From Poriferisodalis sp965237655 (lineage in GTDB: Bacteria; Actinomycetota; Acidimicrobiia; Acidimicrobiales; Poriferisodalaceae), in NCBI RefSeq assembly GCF_965237655.1, contig NZ_CBDEGB010000001.1, positions 1,550,001 through 1,614,000 on the forward strand: a stretch of 64,000 bases of DNA, read 5' to 3'. The notes under the pieces were generated by a model, which was given only the letters and a program-made list of their open reading frames with translations, did no database searches and was not told the origin of the DNA. This document shows, one piece after another, positions 27,752-36,610 of this stretch; position 1 is the stretch's first letter, and each line of letters starts with the position of its first letter. The translations under genes and the position numbers were made by a program.

Positions 27752-29365
27752 TCAGTTATCCAAGTCCAGCCAGGCGTCTTGGAAGAGCGGCCAGCTCAGC
27801 GGATGCGGGCTCACGCCGTTGACGTAATTCTGCACGGCGATCAATTCCGGCCGGAAGGCCGCAACGATCGCCGGCACGTCCTCGATCAGGATGCACTGGA
27901 CCTCGGCGTATGACGCCTTCTGGCCCGCGAGATCCTGCCCCTTGGCCTTCTCGATCAGCCCGTCCATGTACGTGTTGACGTAGTGCGGCGCGTTGTAGGG
28001 CGATGCACTGTGGAACTGCTCGCTGAGGGCCTGATCCGGATCGGCGCCCCTCCAGGCGTCGATGGTCAGCGTCTCGTTCTGCCAAACCGTGTCCCAGAAC
28101 CCAGCCGATGGATTCACCACGACGTTGACCCGGATGCCCGCGGGTTCAGCACTCTCCTTGAATGCCACCGCGATGTCCATCGCACCTGTGGTGATATCGG
28201 CCGTGTGCAGGTCGATGTCGATTCCGTCCGGGTACCCGGCCTCTGCCAGCAGCGACCTCGCCAGTTCTGGGTCATACGGCGGCGGAGCGCATTCCGGCGC
28301 GAAGACGGCGTTGCTCGTGCCGATCGGGTGGTCGTAACCGGGTGCACCCAACCCCAACAGCGCCACCTGGTTGACAAGTTCCCGGTCCGTCGCTGCCTGG
28401 AAGGCCTGGCGGAGCAGCTTGTTGTCGAAGGGCGGCCTGGCGTTGTCCATGGCCAGCCCCAGCCAGCCCCAGCCTTCCAACACCAACACGTGGGTGTTGG
28501 GATTGGCGTTGATTTCAGGGACGCTCAAGGGGGCCATGCCGTGTTGAATCAGGTCCACGTCGCCGGCCAGGAGTGCCGCTACCCGACCTGCGGGCTCGGG
28601 GATGTTCAGAAAGACAATCTCATCCACATAGGGCTTGCCCTCTTCCCAGTAGTTGGGGTTCCGCACCATCGTGATGCGTTCACCCGGCAAGTGCTCGTCA
28701 AGAATGAAGGGCCCCGTGCCGACCGCTCCCAAGACCAACTCCGCGAGATCCAAGTTGGCGGGGAGTATCCGTGCCTCGGACTTCTGCAGGTAGCTCGGGA
28801 AGTACCCGTTGGGGCCATCGAGGTCAAAGCGGACGGTGAAGTCGTCGAGGACGACGATGTCCGTGATGATGTTGAGAATGGCCCGCAGCGGTGAGTCAAG
28901 CTCGGGATCCAGCAGACGGTCGAACGTGAAGACGACGTCCTCCGCACTGAAGTCCTTTCCGTTGTGGAACGTCACCCCCTCCCGAAGGTAGAAGGTGTAG
29001 GACGTCAGGTCGTCGTTGGCCTCCCACGAAGTGGCCAGCTCCGGCTTCATCGTGAGATCCGGCTGGATCATGAGCAAGTTGTCATAGGTGTGCTGGGTAA
29101 CAGCGGTGGTCACCGCGGACACCGAGATAGCTGGGTCCAGCGTGTGCGTATCCGCGACCAGCGCGACCCGTAGCGTGCCGCCGTACTTCGGCCCCCCCTC
29201 GTCGGGCGGGGCGGTGGTCTCGGGCGCAGCAGCTGCGGCGGCGGTCGTCGCCGGTGCCGCAGTGTCATCGCCGGTATCGCTGGTGCCGGTGCAGGCCCCA
29301 GCCACGAGCGCTAGCGCTATTAGCGGCACGCTCAAATTCAGGAATCGTCGGTTTGATGCTCCCAT
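27752..29365 (-). CDS. Peptide/nickel-type ABC transporter substrate-binding lipoprotein
   Basis: A 537-residue family 5 solute-binding protein. It has a lipoprotein signal (LALVAGACTGTS), a short Ala/Thr linker, then the conserved GGTLRVALVADTHTLDPAIS start and YTFYLREGVTFHNGKDFSAE, followed by the two-lobed domain to FQDAWLDLDN. It captures oligopeptides or similar ligands outside the membrane. It is the last gene of the dpp-like cluster but is separated from the aminotransferase by 223 nt carrying repeats and a hairpin, so it probably has its own promoter and higher expression. Confidence 0.93.
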   Translation of the reverse strand: MGASNRRFLNLSVPLIALALVAGACTGTSDTGDDTAAPATTAAAAAAPETTAPPDEGGPKYGGTLRVALVADTHTLDPAISVSAVTTAVTQHTYDNLLMIQPDLTMKPELATSWEANDDLTSYTFYLREGVTFHNGKDFSAEDVVFTFDRLLDPELDSPLRAILNIITDIVVLDDFTVRFDLDGPNGYFPSYLQKSEARILPANLDLAELVLGAVGTGPFILDEHLPGERITMVRNPNYWEEGKPYVDEIVFLNIPEPAGRVAALLAGDVDLIQHGMAPLSVPEINANPNTHVLVLEGWGWLGLAMDNARPPFDNKLLRQAFQAATDRELVNQVALLGLGAPGYDHPIGTSNAVFAPECAPPPYDPELARSLLAEAGYPDGIDIDLHTADITTGAMDIAVAFKESAEPAGIRVNVVVNPSAGFWDTVWQNETLTIDAWRGADPDQALSEQFHSASPYNAPHYVNTYMDGLIEKAKGQDLAGQKASYAEVQCILIEDVPAIVAAFRPELIAVQNYVNGVSPHPLSWPLFQDAWLDLDN

Positions 29366-29422
29366 GTCGATTCACCCCTCGAACTACCCCACTGTCGAAG
29401 GGATTTCGGCAGCGGAATCAAA

Positions 29423-29523
29423 GTATTTTGTTGGTATTCCGTATTTTGTTGGTATGCCCCGTACATCGGTACATACTTATATTGGCAAAACAAATAGTAC
29501 AGTCATCATCATTCTGATGATGA
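29423..29523 (-). promoter_or_regulatory. Repeat-rich AT region upstream of the substrate-binding protein
   Basis: Two 18-nt direct repeats (29423-29440 and 29441-29458, GTATTTTGTTGGTATTCC with two changes) lie side by side 58-93 bp upstream of the start codon. Further up is a perfect 9-bp inverted repeat, TCATCATCA-TTC-TGATGATGA (29503-29523). The AT content is far above the surroundings. The repeats may be tandem regulator sites; the hairpin may attenuate transcription from the upstream operon. Confidence 0.55.
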
Positions 29524-29588
29524 CAATTATTAATGACGGCCTACTACCCCTTGAGGGTGCTGTCAAACGCACTGTTGAGAGCGGCGAA

Positions 29589-30977
29589 CTAGCCGATCAA
29601 TTCATTCACGCACTCACCAAACACGCCGACGTAGTAGTCGACGTCCTCAGCAGTGACCGCTGGCGAGTTCAATGCCGAGAGTGCCATGGCGAGAATGATA
29701 ATACCGCGATTGACATAAAAAGCATGGAAATATTGTATGAGTTCATCGCCGCGGATACTGTAGCTTTGCCCGTCGCCCCGGATCTGAGCCTCCGCCATCG
29801 TACGAGGCCTCTCCAAGGAGAAGCCGACTCGCACTCCATAGCCGAGCCAGCGGCTGACTCTCCACGGGAGGTCAGCAGCCGTGACGACTTCTTGCAAGCC
29901 CTTGGCCATCCGCTCACCGGCCGCCATCATCCGCTCGTAGGCCGACTCGGTCATGACATGCTCCAGATTCGCCCGCAGCGCCGCAACAGCCAGCGCGTTG
30001 CCCGACAGGGTGCTGCCGATGCCCGCGACGAAGAAATTCTCGAACAGCGGCATGACGCTGTCTGCGACCTCCTGGCTGAGGCCCATGACTGAGGCAGGCA
30101 TGCCGCCGGCGATCCCTTTGCCTGCGACAAAAATGTCTGGTTCCAGGTTCCACAGACCTGTGCATCCTCCCCAGGCGGCGCCGATGCCATGCGTCTCATC
30201 GATGATGAGCTTGGTGCCATAGCGACGCGTCAGATCTCGGAGGGCGATGTGGAAGTCGTGATCAAAAGGACCACGAAGAGCCTGAGAGAACGTTGGCTCC
30301 GTAATGACGCAGGCAACGTCCCGCGGGGACAATGCTCTCTCCACAGCATCGAGGTCGTAAGGATCAACAACACGGGTCCTCGATTCGGGGTCGGGAAGCA
30401 TCCCTATGCCGAAGTGGACGGCCTTCGGATGAGTAATCATCTTGCCGTCCACGACCGCGACACACGTTTCTTCGACGGTGCCGTGGTAGCTGCCATTGAA
30501 CATGAGCGTGAGGTGTCGTTGGGTGACTTCGCGCGAAATCTTGATCGCGGCCCTGACCGAATCGCTGGCTGACATATGGAGCTGCCATAACGGCAGACCG
30601 TAGCGACGCGTCAATTCCTCGCCGACCCAGATGGCGTCTTCCGAGGGAAGTGTGAACATAATGCCCCGCTGCGCTTGTTGAGCTATCGCATCAGCAACGG
30701 CCGGCGGTGAATGCCCGAATATCGACCCGAGATCACCTGCAAGGAGGTCGAGGTAGCGGTTGCCATCGACATCGGTCACGTAGGCTCCCCTGCCCTCCGC
30801 TATGAACAAGGGAAAGGACGGATCCATAAAACCGTTCATGAAGCAAAACGGAACTCCTCCCAAGAGCGAGTTCTTTGCTCTCTCATACAAGGCCACTGAT
30901 TTCGGGTGGCTAGCTAGATAGCTTTGCTGCTCACGCTCCATCAACCTTTTCAGTCGCTGAGGGTCGATTGCGTTCAT
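29589..30977 (-). CDS. Class-III PLP aminotransferase, GSA-aminomutase-like
   Basis: A 462-residue fold-type I enzyme. Visible features are YLDLLAGDLGSIFGHSPPAV, a cofactor-phosphate region LHMSASDSVRAAIKISRE, LIIDETHGIGAAWGG with the PLP-binding Asp, and the Schiff-base lysine in IFVAGKGIAGGMPASV. It resembles the glutamate-1-semialdehyde aminomutase-like branch of class III rather than the hemL enzyme itself. Its ATG overlaps the stop of the ABC ATPase gene as ATGA. This coupling to a peptide importer suggests it acts on the imported amino compound (inference). Confidence 0.88.
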   Translation of the reverse strand: MNAIDPQRLKRLMEREQQSYLASHPKSVALYERAKNSLLGGVPFCFMNGFMDPSFPLFIAEGRGAYVTDVDGNRYLDLLAGDLGSIFGHSPPAVADAIAQQAQRGIMFTLPSEDAIWVGEELTRRYGLPLWQLHMSASDSVRAAIKISREVTQRHLTLMFNGSYHGTVEETCVAVVDGKMITHPKAVHFGIGMLPDPESRTRVVDPYDLDAVERALSPRDVACVITEPTFSQALRGPFDHDFHIALRDLTRRYGTKLIIDETHGIGAAWGGCTGLWNLEPDIFVAGKGIAGGMPASVMGLSQEVADSVMPLFENFFVAGIGSTLSGNALAVAALRANLEHVMTESAYERMMAAGERMAKGLQEVVTAADLPWRVSRWLGYGVRVGFSLERPRTMAEAQIRGDGQSYSIRGDELIQYFHAFYVNRGIIILAMALSALNSPAVTAEDVDYYVGVFGECVNELIG

Positions 30978-33070
30978 GGGACTCCTCCTGTTTTTGTGGG
31001 TTCTACAGAACTATTTGCCTGTAGATGGGCTAGTTCCTCCAGCGGGATGTGGCAATACAGCACATGATCTCCACCAACTGCCGTCTGTGCCGGCGGTGGT
31101 GTCTCGTCGCAAACGTCCCCAATCTTGCGAGGACAGCGACTGGCGAAGACGCAACCCTGAAACTCGGCCCGCATCGTGGGCACAAACCCCGGCAGTCGGA
31201 TCGTCGTCCGCTGCGCGTCGGGATCAGGGACTGGTGCCGCTGACAACAGTGCCTCGGTATAGGGATGGGACGGCGTGTCGAGCACCTTGTGGGCCTGTCC
31301 TGTCTCGACCACGTGGCCCGCGTACAGCACCAAGATCTCATCGGAGAGATAGCGCAGCACGGCCAAGTCGTGGGTGATGAACACGTAGGACGTGTCGGTC
31401 TCTTCCTGATGAGACCGCAGCAGATTGAGCACCTGCGCCTGGACGGACACGTCCAAGGCGGAGACTGCCTCATCGGCAATGATGATGTCCGGTGAGGCGG
31501 CGAAGGCCCCAGCGAGCGCCACGCGCTGTTGTTCACCCCCGCTGAGCTCCCGCGGAGGCCGGTTCAAGTACGCCGGATCCAAGCCCACTGCCCGCAACAG
31601 CTCCTCGGCATGCTGTTGACTCTCCTGCTTGTTCAAGCCTGAGAACTTGCGCAGCGCCCGGACAATGGCGTGACCAACGGCAAGCCTCGGATTGAGGGAA
31701 GCCGTCGGGTTCTGAAAGACCATGCGCATGGCCGCCCGTTGAGCGTCGGTCCGCTCGTCGACCTCGGGCGCCAGTTCCTCGTCCTTGAGCCGTAGCTGTC
31801 CCTGGTCACGGGGCACCAGTCCGACGATGACCCGGGCAATGGTGCTCTTGCCAGCGCCGCTCTCACCCACGATTCCCAGAGTCCGTCCCAGTCCCACCGT
31901 GAAGTCCACATCGGTGACGGCACGGACCGGCGGCCGAGTCCGTGGGCCGAACATCCAGTACTTGCGGCCCCAGCTTCCGTAGAAACGGCGCAGATCCTTG
32001 GCCCCCAGAACCGGTTCTTGCTGGACGCGCCCAGTTTCCACACTCGTGTCCAACTCGCCCCACACTCCCGGTGCGATGTCATTCGGGTACAAGCAGCGTG
32101 ACGAGTGCCCGACCACTGGTTCGGCCATCGGCGGAGCCTTCTGACTGCACAACTCGGTGGCCATGGGACACCGCGATACGAAGAGGCAAGCGTCCGGCGC
32201 CGGCTCGCTGGCCGGGAACACCGCACCGGGGATCCGGGTGAGCCCGACGGTCGCTCCGTCTTCCGTCGGTGGCTTGGGCACACAGTGCAGCAGCCCCGTC
32301 GTGTACGGATGCTTGGGATCTCTGAACAGCTCCCGCACCGAGGCCTCTTCCACCGTCTCGCCGGCGTACATCACCACGACTCGATCTGCGACGGCTGCGA
32401 TCACTCCTAGGTCGTGTGTCACATACAGGATTCCCGCGTTGATGCGGTGCTTCAGATTGACGATCAACTCCAGGATCGTGGCCTGCGTGGTGACGTCCAG
32501 CCCCGTCGTCGGCTCATCCAGGATCAGCAGATCCGGCTCGCAGGCCAGCGCCATGGCGATCACCACGCGCTGCTGTTGGCCGCCGCTCAACTCGTGGGGA
32601 TATCGTCGGAGAACCGCCTCCGGTTCGGCGAGCCGCACGCTCTCGAACAGCTCGATGGTGGCGCGGCGGCTCTGTCGGGCGTCCGCGTTCAGGTGTTCGC
32701 GCAGCACCTCGGAGACCTGCGGCCCAACACGCATGGTTGGATTCAGCGACGTCGCGGGGTCTTGATACACCATCGCGATGCGGTTGCCCCGCAAGCGGCG
32801 CAGCTCTGCCGCATCCATGTCCGCAATTTCTCGACCTTCGAAGAGAATTCGGCCGCTCACCCGTGTCGTGCCCGGCAGGTAGCCCATGGCGGCGAAGGCA
32901 GTGGTCGACTTGCCGGATCCCGACTCTCCCGCGAGTCCCAAGACTTCACCGCGTCGCACGTTCAGCGATGCATCCCGCACGGCCCGGACGGTGCCCCGCG
33001 GCGTGAGGAAGGTGACGCCCAGTTGCTCCACCTGGAGCAACGGCGCTCCACCGAATGCGTTGCTGCTCAT
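30974..33070 (-). CDS. Fused dipeptide/oligopeptide ABC ATPase (DppD-DppF type)
   Basis: A 698-residue protein with two complete ABC cassettes in tandem. The first has GESGSGKST, LSGGQQQRVVIAMALA and LLILDEPTTGLDVT; the second has GESGAGKST, LSGGEQQRVALAGAFA and IIIADEAVSALDVS. Each ends with an oligopeptide-transporter C-terminal domain carrying a cysteine cluster (CLFVSRCPMATELC and CVFASRCPRKIGDVC), probably an iron-sulfur site. Single-chain fusions occur in actinobacterial peptide importers. The start ATG overlaps the permease stop (ATGA), fixing it at 33070. In the second cassette Walker B reads ADEAVS instead of DEPTS. Confidence 0.94.
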   Translation of the reverse strand: MSSNAFGGAPLLQVEQLGVTFLTPRGTVRAVRDASLNVRRGEVLGLAGESGSGKSTTAFAAMGYLPGTTRVSGRILFEGREIADMDAAELRRLRGNRIAMVYQDPATSLNPTMRVGPQVSEVLREHLNADARQSRRATIELFESVRLAEPEAVLRRYPHELSGGQQQRVVIAMALACEPDLLILDEPTTGLDVTTQATILELIVNLKHRINAGILYVTHDLGVIAAVADRVVVMYAGETVEEASVRELFRDPKHPYTTGLLHCVPKPPTEDGATVGLTRIPGAVFPASEPAPDACLFVSRCPMATELCSQKAPPMAEPVVGHSSRCLYPNDIAPGVWGELDTSVETGRVQQEPVLGAKDLRRFYGSWGRKYWMFGPRTRPPVRAVTDVDFTVGLGRTLGIVGESGAGKSTIARVIVGLVPRDQGQLRLKDEELAPEVDERTDAQRAAMRMVFQNPTASLNPRLAVGHAIVRALRKFSGLNKQESQQHAEELLRAVGLDPAYLNRPPRELSGGEQQRVALAGAFAASPDIIIADEAVSALDVSVQAQVLNLLRSHQEETDTSYVFITHDLAVLRYLSDEILVLYAGHVVETGQAHKVLDTPSHPYTEALLSAAPVPDPDAQRTTIRLPGFVPTMRAEFQGCVFASRCPRKIGDVCDETPPPAQTAVGGDHVLYCHIPLEELAHLQANSSVEPTKTGGVP

Positions 33071-34038
33071 CCGACGACCTCTCGGGGAATCCCGCGGGCG
33101 TGCTTGATGCCATCGGTCAGCAGATTGACGCCCACCACCAACGTGGCGACCGCGCCTGCCGGCGCCAGCGTGATCCATGGCGCGCTGCCGATGAACTGTC
33201 TGCCCTCCGCGATCATGAGGCCCCAATCCGGCGAAGGCGGTTGGACTCCCAGACCCAGGAACCCCAGGGAGGACACCAGCAAGATCGAGTAGCTGAGCCG
33301 CACCGCGAACTCCACGCCGAGCGCCGGCATTGCATGAGGCAGGATTTCCCTGAAGACGATGTAGGTCGCCGACTCGCCCCGCAGACGGGCGCTCATCACG
33401 AACTCCAGGTTCTTGGCCTGCAGAGTGACACTTCGCATGACCCGCGCCGCAGAGGGAGCGAAGACGAGACCGATGGTGACGACGATCAGCGAGCCCTGCC
33501 AGTAGGCCTCGAGCCACCGCCAGGGGGCGTCTCGAGCACCCAGGGTTGTCAGCATCAACAGGGCCAGCAGCAGCGCCGGGAACGCCATCATCCCGTCCAT
33601 GACGCGCATCACCACCTGGTCCACGCGGCCGCCCTTGTAGCCGCTGCTCATCCCGATCAACGTGCCCCAGAACAGACCCAGCAGCGCACCAGCGAGAGAA
33701 AGGAGGATCAGAGAGCCCCCGCCGGACAGCACGCGGCTGAAGACGTCGCGCCCGAAATGGTCGCTCCCGAACAGATACGTCCAGTTCGGCCCCGCAAGGC
33801 GATGCGTTGCGGGAAAGTCCGGAGGCACATGAAACTCGGAAGTCGAATATGGGGCCACGATTGGGCCAAGAATCGCCAGCAATATATGGAATATGACGAT
33901 GGGCAATCCGATGCGTCCAGCCGTCGTGGAGAGAGAAAGTCGCAAGAAGGTGCGGATCCCCCGACCGATCGCCGATCGCGCGTGCCGAACGGTGCCGGGC
34001 ACTTCAGTTTGCGGCCCGCTCGTGTCCTGCCACATCAC
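33067..34038 (-). CDS. ABC transporter permease, DppC type
   Basis: A 323-residue permease with an N-terminal hydrophobic helix (PIVIFHILLAILGPIVAPYS), the conserved LFGSDHFGRDVFSRVLSGG, then five to six helices. The EAA-like coupling loop is VMSARLRGESATYIVFREIL followed by the family's SSLGFLGLGVQPPSPDWG. It pairs with the DppB-type permease 2 nt upstream and couples to the ATPase by ATGA. It forms the inner-membrane channel for peptides or related substrates. Confidence 0.94.
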   Translation of the reverse strand: MMWQDTSGPQTEVPGTVRHARSAIGRGIRTFLRLSLSTTAGRIGLPIVIFHILLAILGPIVAPYSTSEFHVPPDFPATHRLAGPNWTYLFGSDHFGRDVFSRVLSGGGSLILLSLAGALLGLFWGTLIGMSSGYKGGRVDQVVMRVMDGMMAFPALLLALLMLTTLGARDAPWRWLEAYWQGSLIVVTIGLVFAPSAARVMRSVTLQAKNLEFVMSARLRGESATYIVFREILPHAMPALGVEFAVRLSYSILLVSSLGFLGLGVQPPSPDWGLMIAEGRQFIGSAPWITLAPAGAVATLVVGVNLLTDGIKHARGIPREVVG

Positions 34039-34040
34039 AA

Positions 34041-34985
34041 TCAGGTCAACCGTATGCGCGGATCTAGGATCCGATAGCTGATGTCTGCAAAGAGGTTGCT
34101 GAAGGTATACGCCACTGCAATGAGGAGAGCGCAGGCCTGCAACAGAGGACCGTCACGGGTCTGGATTGAATTCAACAACAGCTGACCCAGGCCTGGATAA
34201 GCAAAGACGTTCTCGACGATAATGAGGCCGCCCAGGAGCCATCCGACGGTGGTTGCGACGACAGTAATCGTGGGCAGCATCGCGTTGGGAACGGCGTGCC
34301 GGAATATGATCCTTTTTCTCGAGAGTCCCTTCAGGGTCGCCGACCGCACATAGTGGCTGTCCATCGTCTCGATCATGCTGGCTCGCGTCATACGCATGAT
34401 GTAGGCAAAGAGCGCAATGGTCAGGGTGAGGGTTGGCAAGATCAGGATTTCTGGCTTCGTCAGCGGAGTCTCGCCGCGGGGTATGGCGCTGGTAGTCGGC
34501 AACCAGCCAAGCTTTAACGCGACGATGATGGTGAGGAACAGTCCGGTCACGAACTCGGGCAGCGAAATGCCGATCATGCCGATCAGGGTCACTGCGCGGT
34601 CGCCCTTGCTGTTGGGACGCACCCCGGCCCATATGCCCACCAGCACTGCCGATGGGACCGCAATCAGCAACGCAGATACAGCAAGATATATCGAAGGTAA
34701 GAGACGATGACCCACAATCCCTGTTATTGGCTGTCGCTGTATCAAGGAGGTGCCCAGATCGCCTCGCACTGCGCCCCAGATCCATTTTCCGTATCGCTCA
34801 GGGGCGGAGCGATCTAATCCCAGCTCTTCGCGCAGGTGCTTGACGTTCTGCTCCGTGGCGTACTGCCCCATCAATCTTTCCGCGGCATCACTCGGCAGGG
34901 CCTCCGAAACCGCGAAAATGACCACCGAGACCACCAAGAGGGTGACCACGATCAAAGCGAAGCGCAGCGTCAGAAAGCGAACCAT
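34041..34985 (-). CDS. ABC transporter permease, DppB type
   Basis: A 314-residue permease beginning MVRFLTLRFALIVVTLLVVS with the conserved GLDRSAPERYGKWIWGAVRGD and GTSLIQRQPI blocks. The coupling loop is YVRSATLKGLSRKRIIFRHA, followed by VPNAMLPTITVVA and ENVFAYPGLGQLLLNSIQ. It is the first gene of the five-gene peptide-uptake cluster, so the operon promoter should lie between 34986 and 35140. That stretch (155 nt) shows no promoter I can call with confidence. Confidence 0.94.
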   Translation of the reverse strand: MVRFLTLRFALIVVTLLVVSVVIFAVSEALPSDAAERLMGQYATEQNVKHLREELGLDRSAPERYGKWIWGAVRGDLGTSLIQRQPITGIVGHRLLPSIYLAVSALLIAVPSAVLVGIWAGVRPNSKGDRAVTLIGMIGISLPEFVTGLFLTIIVALKLGWLPTTSAIPRGETPLTKPEILILPTLTLTIALFAYIMRMTRASMIETMDSHYVRSATLKGLSRKRIIFRHAVPNAMLPTITVVATTVGWLLGGLIIVENVFAYPGLGQLLLNSIQTRDGPLLQACALLIAVAYTFSNLFADISYRILDPRIRLT

Positions 34986-35140
34986 GTGTCCGGCACCGTC
35001 TCAGAAGCGTTTGGGACCAATCGTGTTCAGCTGTCTGTGGGCACCGCGATTCGCATCGTAGTGCGCGGCATGAGTGCGCACTGCGTCTAAGACTGACGAA
35101 GATCGTTGTACGTCGGGGTCTTTCGTGTGATGGAGACCTG

Positions 35141-35329
35141 ATGCCGGTTGAATTCTCTAGTGCGGCCGGTCTGAGGTATTCCGATACGGGCGGCGACGTG
35201 GCGCTGGTGTGCAACGACTGGGGCGACGCACAGCTGGTGTGGATCGACGACAGTCGAACACTGATCCCGATCGACCAGCCAGAGGCGCTGACTGCCTGTC
35301 TACGCGAGTTCTTGACGGCGAATTCCTAG
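35141..35329 (+). CDS. Small hypothetical protein
   Basis: A 62-residue protein starting MPVEFSSAAGLRYSDTGG, with a C-terminal LIPIDQPEALTACLREFLTA. A GGAG ribosome-binding site precedes the ATG by 6 nt. A remnant with the same ending (PIDQPEALAGHLRTFLTA) occurs at 39.16 kb, so it belongs to a small multi-copy family in this genome. It may be a small regulator or antitoxin-like partner; no motif decides. Confidence 0.6.
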   Translation: MPVEFSSAAGLRYSDTGGDVALVCNDWGDAQLVWIDDSRTLIPIDQPEALTACLREFLTANS

Positions 35330-35459
35330 TTCCGCGCCACCCGACCCGGACCGGAACCGACGACCGCCGAGACGGTCGTTCGGATGGCTCGAACCGCATG
35401 GGTGCGGGTCGTATGCTGGCTCTGCGTCTTTCGTGCGTTGAGCGCTGAGGGAGGTTCGG

Positions 35460-35696
35460 ATGGCAACGCTCTTGGGGATCGTGTTCTTTGGGTCCCTCGT
35501 CGGGGGACTCGGCGCGATCGCTGCGGCCATCGTGTTCCCGGAGCGACGCGTGAGCGCTCTCTATGTGGCGACGGCGTTGCTGGTCGTGGCGGGCTGGCTC
35601 TCGATCCTCTCCGTCGGGATCTTTATCCTCATCGTGCCGTTCTGCACAGGTCTCGCTGCCGCCTCACTGAGCCGTCGGCGCAGGCGCTCGGCGTGA
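35460..35696 (+). CDS. Small two-to-three-helix membrane protein
   Basis: A 78-residue, very hydrophobic protein: MATLLGIVFFGSLVGGLGAI, then ALYVATALLVVAGWLSILSV and GIFILIVPFCTGLAAA, ending in an arginine-rich tail (SRRRRRSA). A strong GGGAGG ribosome-binding site lies 7 nt before the ATG. The positive C-terminus sets it in the cytoplasm. Function unknown. Confidence 0.65.
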   Translation: MATLLGIVFFGSLVGGLGAIAAAIVFPERRVSALYVATALLVVAGWLSILSVGIFILIVPFCTGLAAASLSRRRRRSA

Positions 35697-35904
35697 CCTG
35701 AGGCCGACGACCGCCAGTGCGGCTGCAATCTCGCCGCCGAGACCGCTCCGGTACTTGTCCATCGCAGCCCGAGCTGCCCGCACATCGGTTTGGTGGTAGT
35801 TCATCGCAGATCCCAAATGGACTTGGATCAGGGCCGACGGACTGAACTGAACGCTACCGAGCTGCTTCGATGTGCGGTTTCTGTGACTGCAATTGGAAAT
35901 CGGC

Positions 35905-36456
35905 ATGCGATTGGCGCATTTGTGCAGGTCGCGCGAGGCTGTGAGGATGCTCCGCGAAGCCGGCGACGACTTCCAGGCTGATGCAGTTCGGCAGGACACT
36001 GCGTTCGAACTGCAAGCGAAGGCGTATCTGGACGCGCTCGGGTTCGAGCTTCACGGCAGGCAGAAGTTCGCTGACATCGGCTGCGAGGTCGATGATGTCG
36101 CCGAAGCGCCGAACGGCGAACTCGTGTACTTCGAGTACAAGGGTTCGTTTCAAGGGACCCGGCCCGGCATGCGCCGCACGGACACCGTCAAGAAAGCGCT
36201 GCTGACTGGGTTCTTGCTGCGCTTTACCGGGGATGAGACTCCGTACTACGTGCTGACTTCTCACCGGCCTGAAGGTGGGGCAGCTCAACGCATGATTGAA
36301 GTCGCGCTGGAGGCGAAAGCACTGTCTGGCCTCGTTGAACTGAATCACCCGCCAGACAGCCAAGCACTGAAGGAACGGTTCGGCTGGCCGATGAGACCGC
36401 GCATGGGGCCGGAGAGGACGTGGCAGCCGGCGCTGCCGATGGCCCGCCACGGGTAG
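35905..36456 (+). CDS. Restriction-endonuclease-fold-like hypothetical protein
   Basis: A 183-residue protein. AFELQAKAYLDALGFELHGR, KFADIGCEVDDVAEAP and ELVYFEYKGSF form a helix-strand-turn-strand with a D...ExK-like arrangement (D in the ADIGCEVDD turn, E-Y-K on the strand), suggesting a PD-(D/E)XK-type core. The following TPYYVLTSHRPEGGAAQRMI would be the next strand-helix. The start could be the ATG at 35905 (used) or 35947. It ends about 150 nt before ISL3 copy 2. Confidence 0.55.
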   Translation: MRLAHLCRSREAVRMLREAGDDFQADAVRQDTAFELQAKAYLDALGFELHGRQKFADIGCEVDDVAEAPNGELVYFEYKGSFQGTRPGMRRTDTVKKALLTGFLLRFTGDETPYYVLTSHRPEGGAAQRMIEVALEAKALSGLVELNHPPDSQALKERFGWPMRPRMGPERTWQPALPMARHG

Positions 36457-36610
36457 CACCTCGACTCACGGAGCTGCAGGACTCTTGGCCGCTCGCGACG
36501 CATGTGGGTTGTGGGCTAGCGGCCTCCCTTGCACTGACGGTCGGCGGTAGCGGCGTTCGCGACGTGGCGCCCGACCGCCGCGCCTACACCCCATCGAGAT
36601 CAGAAAAGCT

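Noticed and set aside
35664..35804. Minus-strand frame with VRAARAAMDKYRSGLGGEIA
   Set aside because: Looks mildly coding but is short, overlaps the end of the small membrane-protein gene and has no recognisable family.
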